Shown piece by piece: positions 32,943 to 44,800 of a stretch of 64,000 nt of DNA. Source of the DNA: Manis javanica. Taxonomy: Eukaryota; Chordata; Mammalia; Pholidota; Manidae. The notes beneath the pieces are model-generated. The model was not told where the DNA came from. It was given only the letters and a program-made list of their open reading frames with translations, and made no database searches. The position numbers were made by a program, and so were the translations under genes. The number at the start of each line of letters is the position of its first letter. Within the stretch, counting starts at the first letter, position 1. The stretch lies in contig NC_133156.1 of the NCBI RefSeq assembly GCF_040802235.1, forward strand, positions 24,571,343-24,635,342. Reading direction: 5' to 3'.

Positions 32943-34149
32943 ATCTTCTTCTGCCAGCCCCACTAGGGTGGGCTTAGGATGGGGGTTGTTCGTCCAGCCT
33001 CCCCTTCGGGTGGTTGGGCAATGAGACCCCCAGTGGCCCTTTTTGTGGTATCTGGGGCATGGGGTGGTAGGAGATCTGGGGGAGGGGCAAGCCCTTGACC
33101 AATGTCCCTCTTTTCCGCACTTGAAACAAGCTCCTGGGGGGGGGCTTGTCTGTAGAGGGGCGCCCAGGTTGTGGTTTTATCAGCTGGGCCAACATCTGGA
33201 AATTGGCCTGATCAGCTTTTTGTTTACAGCGTTCTTTCTCCTCCTCCCGGTTATGGAAGACTTTAAAGGCCACTGTTAGGATCTCAGTCTGTGGGGTAGC
33301 GGGCCCCTGTTCTAACTTTTTGAGTTTAGCTTTAATGTCGGGGTAGCTTTGAGCTAGGAAGTATGTCATAAGGACCTGTCTTCCTTCAGGTGTTTCTGGG
33401 TCCAGGCTGGTATACTGTAATAGGGCTTGAGTGAGTCTATCTAAGAACTCGGAGGGGGTTTCATCTCTCTTTTGAATTATGTCTTGGAGCTTTTGAAAAT
33501 TGACTACTTTACGAGCTGCCTTTTTTAGACCTGCTATTAAGCAGGAGGCAAAAATATCTCGAGAGTGGAGACCCACAGCGGTGTTATAATCCCAGTGTGG
33601 GTCTTGTTCGGGGACAGCAGTGGGACCAGGGGGACAGGTGGGGTCAGTCCTGTGGGTTTCGGTAGCATGCATTTGGGCGAAGTCCCAAGCTCGTCTACGC
33701 TCCTCAGGGAGGAGAGTATTGGCCAGGAGCATGAAAATGTCATGATGCGTGAGGCTGTAAGACTGGAGGGTCCATTGAAACTCCCTGATGTAGGTCGTGG
33801 GATCAGTGGAAAAGGAACCTAGGCGTTTCTCTAGTTGGGCTAAATCTCCTAAGGAGAAAGGTACGTGAACGCGCAAGATGCCTTCGGATCCTGCTACTTC
33901 CCGGAGCGGGGCGATAATTTTGGGAGGCCCTCGGGACCGAGTCTGAGGGGGACTGAAGGGTTCTGGCTCAGTCTGTGCAGGGGAAACAGGTAATGGGGGC
34001 AAAGCCGCGATAATTTTGGGAGGCTCTTGGGACCGAATCTGAGGGGGCAAAGATGGACGAGGCTCTTGGAACTTAGTTAGAGGGGGGCTGAAAGGCTCAG
34101 ACTCGATTTGCAGGAGGGGGGAAGGTGAGGGGGACGGAGAAGGAGGTGG

Positions 34150-34425
34150 TGAGGTGTAGGAGGAGATGGTGGAGGAGGGGGAAGGGAGAGGATGGGAGGC
34201 TTCTGCAGGGGTAGAGGCTGCGGCGGCGATAGAGGAAGGGGGAGGGGCTGTTGTAGGAGAAGAAGGGGAAGGGACAGGATGGGAAGCTTCTGCCGCGGGA
34301 AAGCGGCAGCGGTGGCAGCGGTAGAGGAAGGGGGAGGGGCTGTTGTAGGAGAAGAAGGGGAAGGGAGAGGACGGGAGGCTTCTGCCATGGGGAAAGAGGC
34401 GGCAGCGGTGGCGGAGGGTGGAGGG
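34150..34425 (-). repeat. Tandem repeats in gag proline-rich region
   Basis: About three imperfect copies of a roughly 95-110-base unit, each with the phrase 'gaggcttctgc' or a close variant (near 34195, 34288, 34376) and Pro/Ser/Ala-rich coding. Copy-number change in such repeats can alter length, and the gag frameshift lies inside them. Confidence 0.75.
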
Positions 34426-34860
34426 GTTGTAGGAGGGGGAGGGGCTGAAGGGGGAAGTCTGTATGGCGGAGGCTCGTCGGCCGGGTCAAAGGTAATTGAA
34501 GAGGGACTGGGAGTGTGTGGAGGGGAGGGAGACGGCTTGCAGGCTAGGAGAACTTGGGGCGGGGAGCAGGTGGTGCAGAGGCTGGGATTTTGAGCTAGGA
34601 GGCGAAAAGCTTCGATATAGGGAATCTCCTTCCATTTTTTCAGGCGCTGGCAGTAGTTAAAGAGATTGCGAGTGATGTTAGGATCAAGAGTTCCCCCTGC
34701 GGGCCATTGGTTGTTATTGTCTAGGGGGTATGTCGGCCAATCTTGGGAGCAATATTTATGGAGAAGTTTTGGTTTTATATCAGGCTTCAGGGAGAGGGTA
34801 GCTAGATGCTTAAGCAGGCATTCAAGAGGTGAACTTTCAGGGAGGGATGAGGAGGCTCCC

Positions 34861-35024
34861 ATGGCTAAAGGACAGAGAAGGAGACAAACAGGGGAAGACA
34901 AACGGAGATCCTTGGACTGGAGGCAGACCACAAGGAGACAAAATGGCTAAAGGACAGAGAGGGAGACAAACAGGGGAAGACGAACGGGGATCCTCGGACT
35001 GGAGGCAGACCACAAGGAGACAAA
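34861..35024 (-). repeat. 82-bp tandem duplication at the gag start/leader
   Basis: 34861-34942 is repeated at 34943-35024 with a few substitutions. Only the copy next to gag is preceded by C and so forms the start ATG in sense. Confidence 0.9.
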
Positions 35025-35657
35025 GGGCATCCCCGATGATCCTTGGTGGTCTGCGGAAACTCATATACGAGTCGGAATTTCTTGGGAAGTGTGGGTCGTC
35101 ACCCAGACTTCCCTAAGAAGGCAGAGTGCCGGAGTCATGAGGTACCTAGCACTAGGCGTTTTCGGCAGACCGAACAGGTTTCGGCGGATGGAACAGAAGG
35201 AGGAGGGGCGGGAAAGGGAGCGTTCTCATCCGCAAAGGAGTCACCTCATTTATGGCTGTTGGAGGGGGAGGGGGCTGAGAGTCTGCTGCAGCTGTGAAGG
35301 CCTGAGGTGGGGGTTTATGGCTTTTGGAGGAGGGGCCTGAGGGTCCGCTGCAGCCGTGAAGGCCTGAGGCGGGGATTTATGGCTGTCGGGGGAGGGGCCT
35401 GAGGGTCCGCCGCAGCCGTGAAGGCTTGAGGTGGGGAGCGTTCCCTCCTCGTCCCCGAGCGTCAGGGCCTTGCGGGACGATCACGGTCAATGGCACTGCG
35501 ATAGCTCAGGGAAGAGTGGCCCACCCCGGGGGTGGGGGGACTTACCTAAAGGCCAGAGAGGAGTGGTGAGTGTGATGAGCCAGTGCTGGAAAAAGAGGAC
35601 GAGGGCAAGCTGCTGCTGGTGTTGGGGGAAGACGGGGCCCAGTTGGGGTGTCCCGTC
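34863..35657 (-). promoter_or_regulatory. Proviral 5' leader (packaging region)
   Basis: Roughly 800 bases between the primer-binding site and gag; in the family this holds the splice donor and packaging signal. It is long and GC-rich and contains two tandem-repeat sets (34861-35024 and about 35213-35440). I could not fix the splice donor. Confidence 0.7.
35213..35440 (-). repeat. 62-bp tandem repeats in the proviral leader
   Basis: Units starting with CTGAG at 35275, 35337 and 35399 on the plus strand, exactly 62 bases apart, plus a partial copy before the first. Each holds a 'gtgaaggcctgagg'-type core. Confidence 0.88.
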
Positions 35658-35675
35658 TCCCGGGTTTCGGCACCA
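35658..35675 (-). other. Primer-binding site for tRNA-Phe
   Basis: The plus strand reads TCCCGGGTTTCGGCACCA, which is the 3' end of eukaryotic tRNA-Phe including CCA. In sense orientation it lies one base inside the 5' LTR, the expected place for the minus-strand DNA primer. Confidence 0.93.
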
Positions 35676-35676
35676 A

Positions 35677-35925
35677 TGAAAGGAAAGGAGCGACACACAA
35701 CAGCAATTCACCGGAGAGTTCCGCTTTATTAGGGAAAGGTGCTGGGTTATATAGGATGGGGCATAGGGTGATTGCGGTGTTACTTCTACGGGGCTGGTGG
35801 CTGTTGGCTAGGTGCTGGGATTGGGAGGGGGGCGAGAGGTGATTGGGCTTCAGGTGGCACCGGCGGGAACCGAGGACCCCGAAAAGAAGCCGGAAGTTCG
35901 CCATCTTACTGGTGGGGACCCTTCA
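35677..35925 (-). repeat. 5' LTR of provirus
   Basis: 249 bases with TG...CA ends. The TATA box in reverse complement (35747-35753) and AATAAA (35725-35730) match the 3' LTR. In an active provirus this LTR would drive transcription leftward on this map. Confidence 0.95.
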
Positions 35926-35930
35926 CCCTA
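35926..35930 (-). repeat. Provirus target-site duplication, 5' LTR side
   Basis: CCCTA, identical to 27143-27147. Confidence 0.9.
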
Positions 35931-36930
35931 TCTTTAGAGTCAGTTTCTTCAGACTTATTTTGTTCCTTTTATTGGACTGTTTCCCCTGTTTCTATTATGT
36001 TCTTGTAATTTTTTGTTGGTATCATTGCATTTGAAAAAACACTCCTCTCTTCCAGTCCTTACGTACTGGTGAGTACAGAGAAAGCCCTTTACTAGTCAGC
36101 CTTCCTGTAGATTGTGGGGGCTTCCCCAACCTTTTCTCTGGGTCTGTCTTCTCTGTACCTGTATATGTAGATTCCAAATCAGAGGGATTTTCCAGTTTTT
36201 TCTTCCTGCCCTAGAGGCTTCTACTCTCTTGCATCTTCTGTACCATGGGTCCTGTGAAGTAGCACACTACCCAGCTCTTTTTTGTTCCTAGATGGCCCCC
36301 AGATAGCTAGAGTATGCCAGGTACTGTTAGCGCCCTAAGTCAGGTTAGATAAGAAACCAGCCCCACAGGCAGTCCCACAGAAAACTGAAATGTTGGACAC
36401 AGCCACCAGTCTTCCCTTTCTCCCATGAGGGAGAAGTTGCTGAGGTGTATTGGTCTGTTTGTTGTCCCGTGGGTTCTCTGGATCTGTAGTTAACCACCCA
36501 GCTCCTTTCTCAGTTCTCAGTAGGCCCCAGGCACCTAGGGTGTGCCAGTTCATGTCTGTGCTCTGAGAAGTGGAGAAGGAAGCTAGTCCCTTGGGCAGGC
36601 CCTGCAATCCCCTTCCCTCCCTGCCAAGTTAGAATGTTAGATGTAATGTACAGTCTTCTTTTCCTCCCCAGGAGAATTTCAGAGGCCACCTTTCTTCCAG
36701 TTGCGTGGTGCTGTGCTGGGAGGAGGAACTATGGTGAAAGGGTGTCATGAATTTTCCTACTACCTTTGATGCAGCTGGTTTAGTAGCACCTGGGGTGCAG
36801 AAGCCTCTTAACTGATTTCTGAGTTCTCATAAAGGGAATTGGTATGGGTATTGTTGAACAGGTGTTTCTGAGGGAGGAAGGAAGACCTGGGGCTTCCTGT
36901 TCTGCCATCTTGCTGATGTCACTTCCATCA
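35931..36930 (-). mobile_element. Old L1/HAL1-type 5' region, continues sequence left of the provirus
   Basis: The phrase interrupted at 27142 resumes here. The end near 36895-36920 (in sense: aagatggcagaacaggaagc) looks like the 5' start of an old L1 or HAL1 element on the minus strand. No open frame of note. Confidence 0.5.
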
Positions 36931-38860
36931 AGGACATTCTTAAGTGAAGTTGGCTTTTGTTTGTGAATGGTCATGAAAAATAAAATGAAACAGTTTGCAT
37001 CATACCTGAGACTGGATTTATTCTCTGATTTCTTTATCACAAAGAATCAATGAAACAGTTTGGTGCTACTGCCCTGATACATTCTAAGGTGCCTGGTGTC
37101 CTGCCTTCCTTTGTTTTTGAACAATTAGTGTAAATACAGCAAAAAGGAAAATGAAGTCTTGGTATTATGGATACAGTTTTGACCTCACAGAACTCCAGGT
37201 ACTATCTCTGGGATCAGGCATTTGTGAAGCACACTGAACTACAGTTTTTCTGTATCTTAAAAAGAATAGTGAATGGATATTGAATTTTATCAAGTGTTTT
37301 TATGCATCTATGAAGCTATCATGCAATATTAAAAATTCTTTTTAATGTGATGAATTAATTAGAACAAATATTTGGGATAAACCTGCATTAGTCTTGATGT
37401 ATTTCAATATTATTTTTCCATTTATATATTATCTCTCTCTACTTAATACTACATGTTTAAATACCACAAAACACTATTATTATTATTGAAGTTAATATTC
37501 ACTTAGAATTATCCATGTACTTGCCAGTTTTTTCCTCATCATTTTTTGCTGCAACTGTAAGGTTCTATCTGGGATCATTTTTATCCTGTCTAAAGAATCT
37601 CCTTAAGCATTTCTTCTAGTGTGAAGTTCAGTCCTTACTTTGTCTTCCCTTAGAATTTTTTTTTTTGAGTACAGAATTTTAAGTTGATAGATAATTCATT
37701 TTAGCACCTTGAATGCATCTTTAATAATCTCTGGCATTCAGTGTTCTTGTTGAGAAGTCATATAGATAATATTGTCTTTTTTTTTCCTTAGGTGCTTAAA
37801 TGATTTTGTCTTTTTCTTACCATAGATAAGACAAGTTTTACAATGACATGTCCAGATGTGGATTTCACTTCAGTTCTGGAAAACTGCATTCTAATTATTG
37901 GCTTTTAATTTCATCAAATATTGCTTTTGCCCTGTTTTCTCTCTTCTTTCTAGAATTCCATTTAAGTATACCTCTTCACTGTATCCTGTATATCTTTCTT
38001 TACTTTATTTACTATAATGAGGAAGTATTAAAAAAAATACAAGCATTTTTTTCAGATTTTCAGTTTTTGTTTTTAAACTTTATTATTGAAAAAAATTTCT
38101 AAACATATGAGCAAGTAGGATGGTATATCCCCCATGAAATCATCAACCAGCTTTAATAGTTATCAACTGGTTGTTTCATCTGTAACCCCACCACCCATTT
38201 TCCCATTCTACTGAGGTAAATATTTCATCTGTAAGTATTTCAGCATCTGTCTATTAAAGATAAAGAATTTATAAAATATTCTAATTGACTCATGAATGTA
38301 AATTTTTAAAATACGTGCTTGAAACAGGATCCAAGTAAGGATCCACACATTGTGATTGATACATCCCTTAAGCCTTTTTTACCCTAAAGATTCCCCACTA
38401 TCTTCTATTTTTCCTTGCAATGTATTTGTTGAAGAGATTGGGTTATTGTCCCATAGAGTTTCCCATATTCTGAATTTAAGTTCATGCCTTTTTTAAAAAA
38501 AGGTTGTGTGTGTGTTCTTTCATTAGGATCAGGAGGCACTAATGTCAGACTGTCTCTTACGATGTGAACAGCCATTACTAGATGTCTATGTAGATTCTTT
38601 AATTTTTAGGGATTTAAAATGATGATGTTCTAGTTCTAGCATTCTTTTATTAACTGAAATACTTCAATACAGAGACATTTCTTATCAACTGTTGGTTCAT
38701 ATATGTAAGGCAAAGTACTTGGTTTTCATTTACCAGTTCTCAAAATAATCAATTGATTCACTAGTGTCCTTCAGTTCTGACCAGTTAGGGTTTTTAGATT
38801 TGTTTTATTATGGATTTAACTTATACATTTCCAGATATTTTTAGTTGATATGACTTTCTC
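36931..38860 (-). mobile_element. Patchwork of old L1-derived sequence
   Basis: Phrases of old L1 RT (37270-37400, in reverse complement) and of old L1 3' regions (37560-38280) are recognisable but heavily decayed. Boundaries are not resolved. Confidence 0.4.
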
Positions 38861-39874
38861 TTTAAAGACATCTGTGGTAGTATTGACATTAATAAAGATT
38901 ATTTCTGGTTTATTCTACTTTGCATTTATGCCAAATCCTGAGTGAAAATAAAAGCCGTGATTGTTCATCTTATAGAGGTAAGACTCAAAAGCATCAAAGC
39001 TGTTATGTTTGGCTTGGCCAAAATGAATAAATATCGTTTTCCATTAAATTGTTGCAAACTAAAACAAAGCTGTAAGATAGTTCACACTATATGTGAATGT
39101 AGCTTTTATATGAATATATTACAGTTAGGATTAAAACTGTAAATAAGACTATATATCTCTATATGGATGTTATTAACCTGCATAATAGTCATAATGATAT
39201 TGCTTGACTTTGAAATTATGATGTGGAATAATTGGCTATATTTCAACAGTTGTTAGCTGTATTAAAAATTATATAAACTAGCTATCAGTCATAAACAGAA
39301 GAGAAAAGCTAGCATGGAAAGAAAAACTGTTTTGATATTGTTTGCACTAGGAAATTTCCAGAAACTGAGGTTCAGTGTTTTTACTAAAGCTGGTTATGTT
39401 TAGGTAGTATCTGGGGATCTTGTTAAAGGCAGTTGTCATGGAAAACATTAAAAGCAAAGAAATTGTTTCACACAATACAAACATGGTTTATTACGTAAAA
39501 TGTTATGTAGCTAACTAGGATGTGAATTTTAATTTTAAAGACTTTACTATTTAACACTCATTAATTTAAAATTAGACATTTAAGAAATTTAGACTTAGAA
39601 AAGGAGGGGCAAAAACAAAACAATTATGTCCATTATATTTAAAGAATTTTCCTGTGTAGCTTTCACTGTGGGTGGGACCCATGACATATTTTCAATCTGG
39701 AAAAAATAATTTATAACCAGTATTCTATTTTAAATAACAATTATTGGATAAAATTCATTTTATTTAAATTATGCTTTTGTGAATAGATTATTAAGAATAG
39801 AATATATTTCTATAGAAATGTTTAATTTAATCAAAATATTACCTTGATGAAATATATGAGAATATATACTTTTT
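38861..39874. other. AT-rich unassigned sequence
   Basis: No gene, RNA or repeat family recognised. It precedes the composite element insertion site. Confidence 0.4.
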
Positions 39875-39887
39875 AAAGAATATTTGA
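39875..39887 (+). repeat. Target-site duplication, 5' side of composite 2
   Basis: AAAGAATATTTGA, preceded by TTTT. It matches AAAGAATATATGA at 47807-47819 in 12 of 13 bases. The TTTT/AAA context fits the L1 endonuclease cleavage preference (TT/AAAA). Confidence 0.75.
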
Positions 39888-40702
39888 GGACTGGATGACA
39901 AGATGGCGGCATGAGTAGAGCAGAGGAAATCTCCTCCCAAAACAACATATATTTTTGAAAATACAACATAGAAAACTCTTCCTAAAAGAGAGACCTGAAG
40001 ACACAGGACAACAGCCAGACCACATCCACACCAGCAAGAACCCAGTGCCTCATGAAGGGGGTAAGATAGAAGCCCCAGCCTGGCAGGACATGAGTACCCC
40101 ACACCCCAGCTCCAGGCAGGTGGAGAGGAGTCAGAGTAGGGAGGGAGAGGGAGCACAGGACTGCTAAATATCCAGCCCTAGCCATCCACACCAGAGCGCA
40201 GATACAGTGCATGCGTGAGGTGCTGAAAACTAGGGAAACAGGACAGTAAGACCTGTGAGCGGGTCCCTCCAGACGATGCACCCAGGACAAAGAAATGCGA
40301 GTTTGGAAGTCTTGAAGGGACAGTGACCCCACTGCAGGATGGAAGCGTCCAGGGACACTTAGTACAGAAGCAGGGAATCTGGGGAACTATGGACACTCTA
40401 ACCCCCTGTGAAGTAGGGAGCACAGAGGCCCCTCATGGAGGTAAATAGCCTCCCAGCCCATCCCCATCGAACGTGGCTCCACCATATCGGAGCAGCAGCC
40501 CAAGGCAGGCCATGCCCACAGCAACAGCAGAGATAAATTCCATAGCAGCCAGGCAGGAATCAGAAGCCCTTTCTGTGTGCAGCTGCTCAGCACAAGCCAC
40601 TAGAGGTCGCTGTTATCCCAGGAGAGGAAGGCCAATAACCAACAAGAAGGAAAGTTCTTCCAGCCGTCACTTGTGCTAGCTCTGCAAACTGTCTCTATCA
40701 CC
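39888..40702 (+). promoter_or_regulatory. L1 5' UTR, copy E
   Basis: Starts with an AAGATGGCGGCATGAG box at about 39900. Presumed internal promoter. No tandem monomers are visible. Confidence 0.75.
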
Positions 40703-41548
40703 ATGAAAAGGCAAAATTACAGGCAGACCAAGATAACAGAGACAACATCAGAGAAGGAGACAGACCTAACCAGTCTTCCTGAAAAAGAATTCAAAATAAA
40801 AATAATAAACATGCTGACTGAGATGCAAATATACAAGAGCTAAGTGATGAAGTCTGGAGGGAGATTACAGATGCCAGGAAGGAGATTACAGAAGTGAAAC
40901 AAACTCTGGAAGGATTTATAAGCAGAATGGATAAGATGCAAGAGGCCATTGATGGAATAGAAACCAGAGAACAGGAATGCATAGAAGCTGACACAGAGAG
41001 ATTAAAGGATCTCCAGGAATGAAACAATATTAAGAGAACTGTGTGACCAATCCAAAATGAACAATATCCGTATTATAGGGGCACCAGAAGAAGAAGAGAG
41101 AGAAAAAGGGATAGAAAGTGTCTTTGAAGAAATAATTGCTGAAAACTTCCCCAAACTGGGGGAGGAAATAATCGAAAAGACCACAGAAATACATAGAACT
41201 CCCAACAGAAAGGACCCAAGGAGGACAACACCAAGACTAATTAAAATGGCAAAGATCAAGGACAAGGAAAGACTTTTAAATGCTGCTAGAGAGAAAAAGG
41301 TCACCTATAAAGTAAAACCCATGAGGCTATCATCAGACTTCTCAACAGAAACCATAAAGGCCAGGAGAGAATGGCATGATATAATTAATGCAATGAAACA
41401 AAAGGGCCTTGAATCAAGGATACTGTATTTAGCACTATTATCATTTAAATATGAAGGAGGGATTAAACAATTTCCAGACAAGCAAAAGTTGAGGGAATTT
41501 GCTTCCAACAAACCACCTCTACAGGGTATTTTAGAGGGACTGGTCTAG
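40703..41548 (+). pseudogene. L1 ORF1p, broken, copy E
   Basis: ATG at 40703 but stop at codon 47 (TAA 40841-40843), in a shortened coiled-coil region. Compared with copy G, bases coding the M-Q-R-K-M-Q-E-type heptads appear deleted near 40830. The C-terminal half (41057-41548, about 163 codons: RRM segment and CTD with FKYEGGIKQFPD) is open. ORF1p normally trimerises through this coiled coil, so the lesion removes function. Confidence 0.88.
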
Positions 41549-41863
41549 ACAGGAGCACTCCTAAGACTAAAAAGATGTCACCAAAGAAAAAAAAATCACA
41601 GCAAACAAAGCAGACCAACCAAATACTAACTAAACACAAAAAAATAAAATCAATTACCCACTAAAAGCAGTTAAAGGAAACACAAAAGAGCACAGAATAA
41701 AACAACCAACATACAAAGAATGGAGGAGGAGGAATAAGAAGGGAGAGAAGAAAAGAATCTCCAGACAGTGTACATAACAGCTCAATAAGCGAGCTAAGTT
41801 AGGCAGTAAGACACTAAAGAAGCTAACCTTGAACCTTTGGTAACCACGAATCTAAACCCTGCA

Positions 41864-44800
41864 ATGGCAATAAGCACATATCTTTCAATAGATACCCTTA
41901 ATGTAAATGGACTGAATGCACCAATCAAAAGACACAGAGTAACAGAATGGATAAAAAAGCAAGACACATCTATATGCTGCTTACAAGAAACTAACTCAAA
42001 CCCAAAGGCATGCACAGACTAAAAGTCAAGGGATGGAAAAACATATTTCAGGCAAAGAACAGAGAGAAGACAGCAGGGGTTGCAGTACTTGTGTCAGACA
42101 AACGAGACTTCAAAACAAAGAAAGTAATGAGATAAAGAAGGACATTACATAATGATAAAGGGCTCAGTCCAACCAGAGGATATAACCATTCTAAATATAT
42201 ATTCACCCAACAAAGGAGCACCAGCATATGTTGAACAAATACTAACAGAACTAAAGGGGGAAAAAGAATGCAATGTATTCATTTTAGGAGACTTCAACAT
42301 GCCACTCACCCCAAAGGATAGATCCACTGGGCAGAAAATAAGTAAGGACACGGAGGCACTGAACAACACACTAGAACAGATGGACCTAATAGACATCTAT
42401 ATAACTCTATATCCAAAAGAAACAGGATATACATTCTTCTCCAGTGCACATGGAACATTCTCCAGAATAGACCACATACTAGCTCACAAAAAGAGCCTCA
42501 GTAAATTCCAAAAGATTGAAATTCTACCAACCAACTTTTCAGACCACAAAGGTATAAAACTAGAAATAAATTATGCAAAGAAAACAAAAAGGCTCACAAA
42601 CACATGGAGACTTAACAACATGCTCCTAAATAATCAATGGATCAATGAACAAATTAAAATAGAGATCAAGGAGTATATGGAAACAAGTGACAACAACCAC
42701 ACAAAGCCCCAACTTCTGTGGGACGCAGTGAAAGCGTCTTAACAGGAAAGTACATAACAATCTAGGCACACTTAGAGAAGGAAGAACAATCCCAAACGAA
42801 TAGTCTAATGTCACAATTATCGAAACTGGAAAAAGAAGAACAAATGAGACCTAAAGTCAGCAGAAGGAGGGACATAATAAAGATTAGAGAAGAAATAAAT
42901 AAAATTGAGAAGAATAAAACAATAGAAAATATCAATGAAACCAAGAGCTGGTTCTTTCAGAAAATAAACAAAATAGATAAGCTTCTAGCCAACTTATTAA
43001 GAGAAAAAGAGAATGAACACAAATCAACAGAATCAGAAATGAGAACGGAAAAATCACGACAGACACCACAGAAATACAAAGAATTACTAAAGACTACTAT
43101 GAAAACCTATATGCTAACAAGCTGGAAAACCTAGAAGAAATGGACAACATCCTAGAAAAATACAACCTTCCAAGACTGATGAAGGAAGAAACAAAAAAGT
43201 TTAACAAACCAATTATGAGCAAAGAAATTGAAATAGTATTCAAAAAACTACCCAAGAACAAAACCCCCAGGCCAGACGGATTTACCTCGGAATTTTATCA
43301 GACATACAGAGAAGACATAATACCTATTCTCCTTAAAGTTTTCCAAAAAATAGAAGAGGAGAGAATACTCCCAAACTCATTCTATGAAGCCAAAATCACC
43401 CTAATACCCAAACCAGGCAAAGACCCCACCCAAAAAGAAAATTACAGACCAATATCCCTGATGAATGTAGATGCAAAAAACTCAATAAAATATTAGCAAA
43501 CCGAATTCAAAAATATATCAAACAGATCATACACCATGACCAAGTGGGATTCATCCCAGGGATGCAAGGATGGTACAACATTCCAAAATACATCAAAATC
43601 ATTCACCACATCAACAGAAAGGCCAAAAACCACATGATCATCTCCACAGATGCTGAGAAAGCATTGGACAAAATTCAACATCCATTCATGATAAAAACTC
43701 TCAGCGAAATGGGTATAGAGGGCAAGTACCTCAACATAATAAAGGCCATTTATGCTAAACCCACAGACAATATCATACTGAACAGTGAGAAGCTGAAAGC
43801 TTTTCCTCTGAGATCAGGAACAAGACAGGGATGCCCACTCTCCCCACTGTTATTCAACATAGTACTGGAGGTCCTAGCCATGGCAATTAGACAAAACAAA
43901 GAAATACAGCAATCCATATTGGTAAAGAAGTTAAACTGTCACTATTTGCAGATGACATTATATTGTACATAAAAAACCCTAAAGACTCCACCCCAAAACT
44001 ACTAGAACTGATATCGGAATACAGCAAAGTTGCAGGATACAGAACTAACACACCGAAATCTGTGGCTTTCCTATACACTAACAATGAGCCAAAAGAAAGA
44101 GAAATCAGGAAAATAACTCCATTCATAATTGCATCAAAAAGAATAAAATACCTAGGAATAAACCTAACCAAAGAAGTGAAAGACCTATACCCTGAAAACT
44201 ACAAGACATTCGTAAGAGAAATTAAAGTGGACACTAACAAATGGAAACTCATTTCATGCTCTTGGATAGGAAGAATTAATATCATCAAAATGGCCATCCT
44301 GCCCAAAGCAATATACAGATTTGATGCAATCCCTATCAAATTACCATCAACATTCTTCAACAAACTGGAACAAAGAGTTCAAAAATTCATATGGAAACAC
44401 CAAAGACCCCGATTAGCCAAAGCAATCCTGAGAAAGAAGAATAAAGTGGGGTGAGGGGGATCTCACTCCCCAACTTCAAGCTCTACTACAAAGCCATAGT
44501 AATCAAGACAATTTGGTATTGGCACGAGAACAGAGCCACAGATCAGTGGAACAGATTAGATACTTCAGACATTAACCCAAACATGTATAGCCAATTGATA
44601 TATGATAAAGGAGCCATGGACATACAGTGGGGAAATGACAGTCTCTTCAACAGATGGTGCTGGCAAAACTGGACAGCTACATGTAGAAGAATGAAACTGG
44701 ACCATTGTCTAACCCCATACACAAAAGTAAATTAGAAATGGATCAAAGACCTGAATGTAAGTCATGAAACCATAAAACTCTTAGAAAAAAAACATAGGCA

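Larger units (their letters stand above)
32940..34862 (-). pseudogene. gag: Retroviral gag polyprotein, two frame breaks
   Basis: ATG at 34862, followed by M-G-A-S-S, a myristoylation-type start for matrix. Matrix and a proline-rich region with a P-P-P-Y late-domain motif (near 34465) are open in the first frame. A one-base loss in the repeat region near 34298 moves the frame. Capsid is open in the next frame from about 34296, through the major-homology-like segment (QKRDETPSEFLDRL, near 33455), into nucleocapsid. A one-base difference at the G9 run 33136-33144 shifts again, and the zinc knuckle C-F-K-C-G-K-E-G-H-W-S-R-A-C (C-X2-C-X4-H-X4-C) lies beyond in that frame. A second, degenerate knuckle follows. 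Unbroken Gag is not encoded as read. Confidence 0.9.
27148..35925 (-). mobile_element. Class I (gamma-like) endogenous provirus, tRNA-Phe primed
   Basis: 8,778 bases on the minus strand, in sense order: 5' LTR (35677-35925), tRNA-Phe primer-binding site, leader, gag, pro, pol, env, polypurine tract, 3' LTR (27148-27396). Both LTRs are 249 bp with TG...CA ends and flanked by CCCTA. Pol and Env are of gammaretrovirus type (Y-V-D-D RT, C-X6-C-C TM). The Phe primer resembles the HERV-F group by primer type only; I did not align it. gag has frameshifts, and pro and early RT have stops and frameshifts. The rest of pol and all of env are open. No second provirus of this family is seen in the window, apart from a related RNase H scrap at 21.4-21.9 kb. 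Confidence 0.95.

Noticed and set aside
34192-34593. Gly/Arg/Glu-rich open frame on the plus strand, and similar long plus-strand frames between 28 and 35 kb
   Set aside because: Antisense shadows of the GC-rich proline repeats and of env/pol; no start context or domain.
35213-35440. CRISPR-like regularly spaced repeats
   Set aside because: These are contiguous 62-bp tandem repeats in a retroviral leader with no unique spacers, in a mammalian genome.
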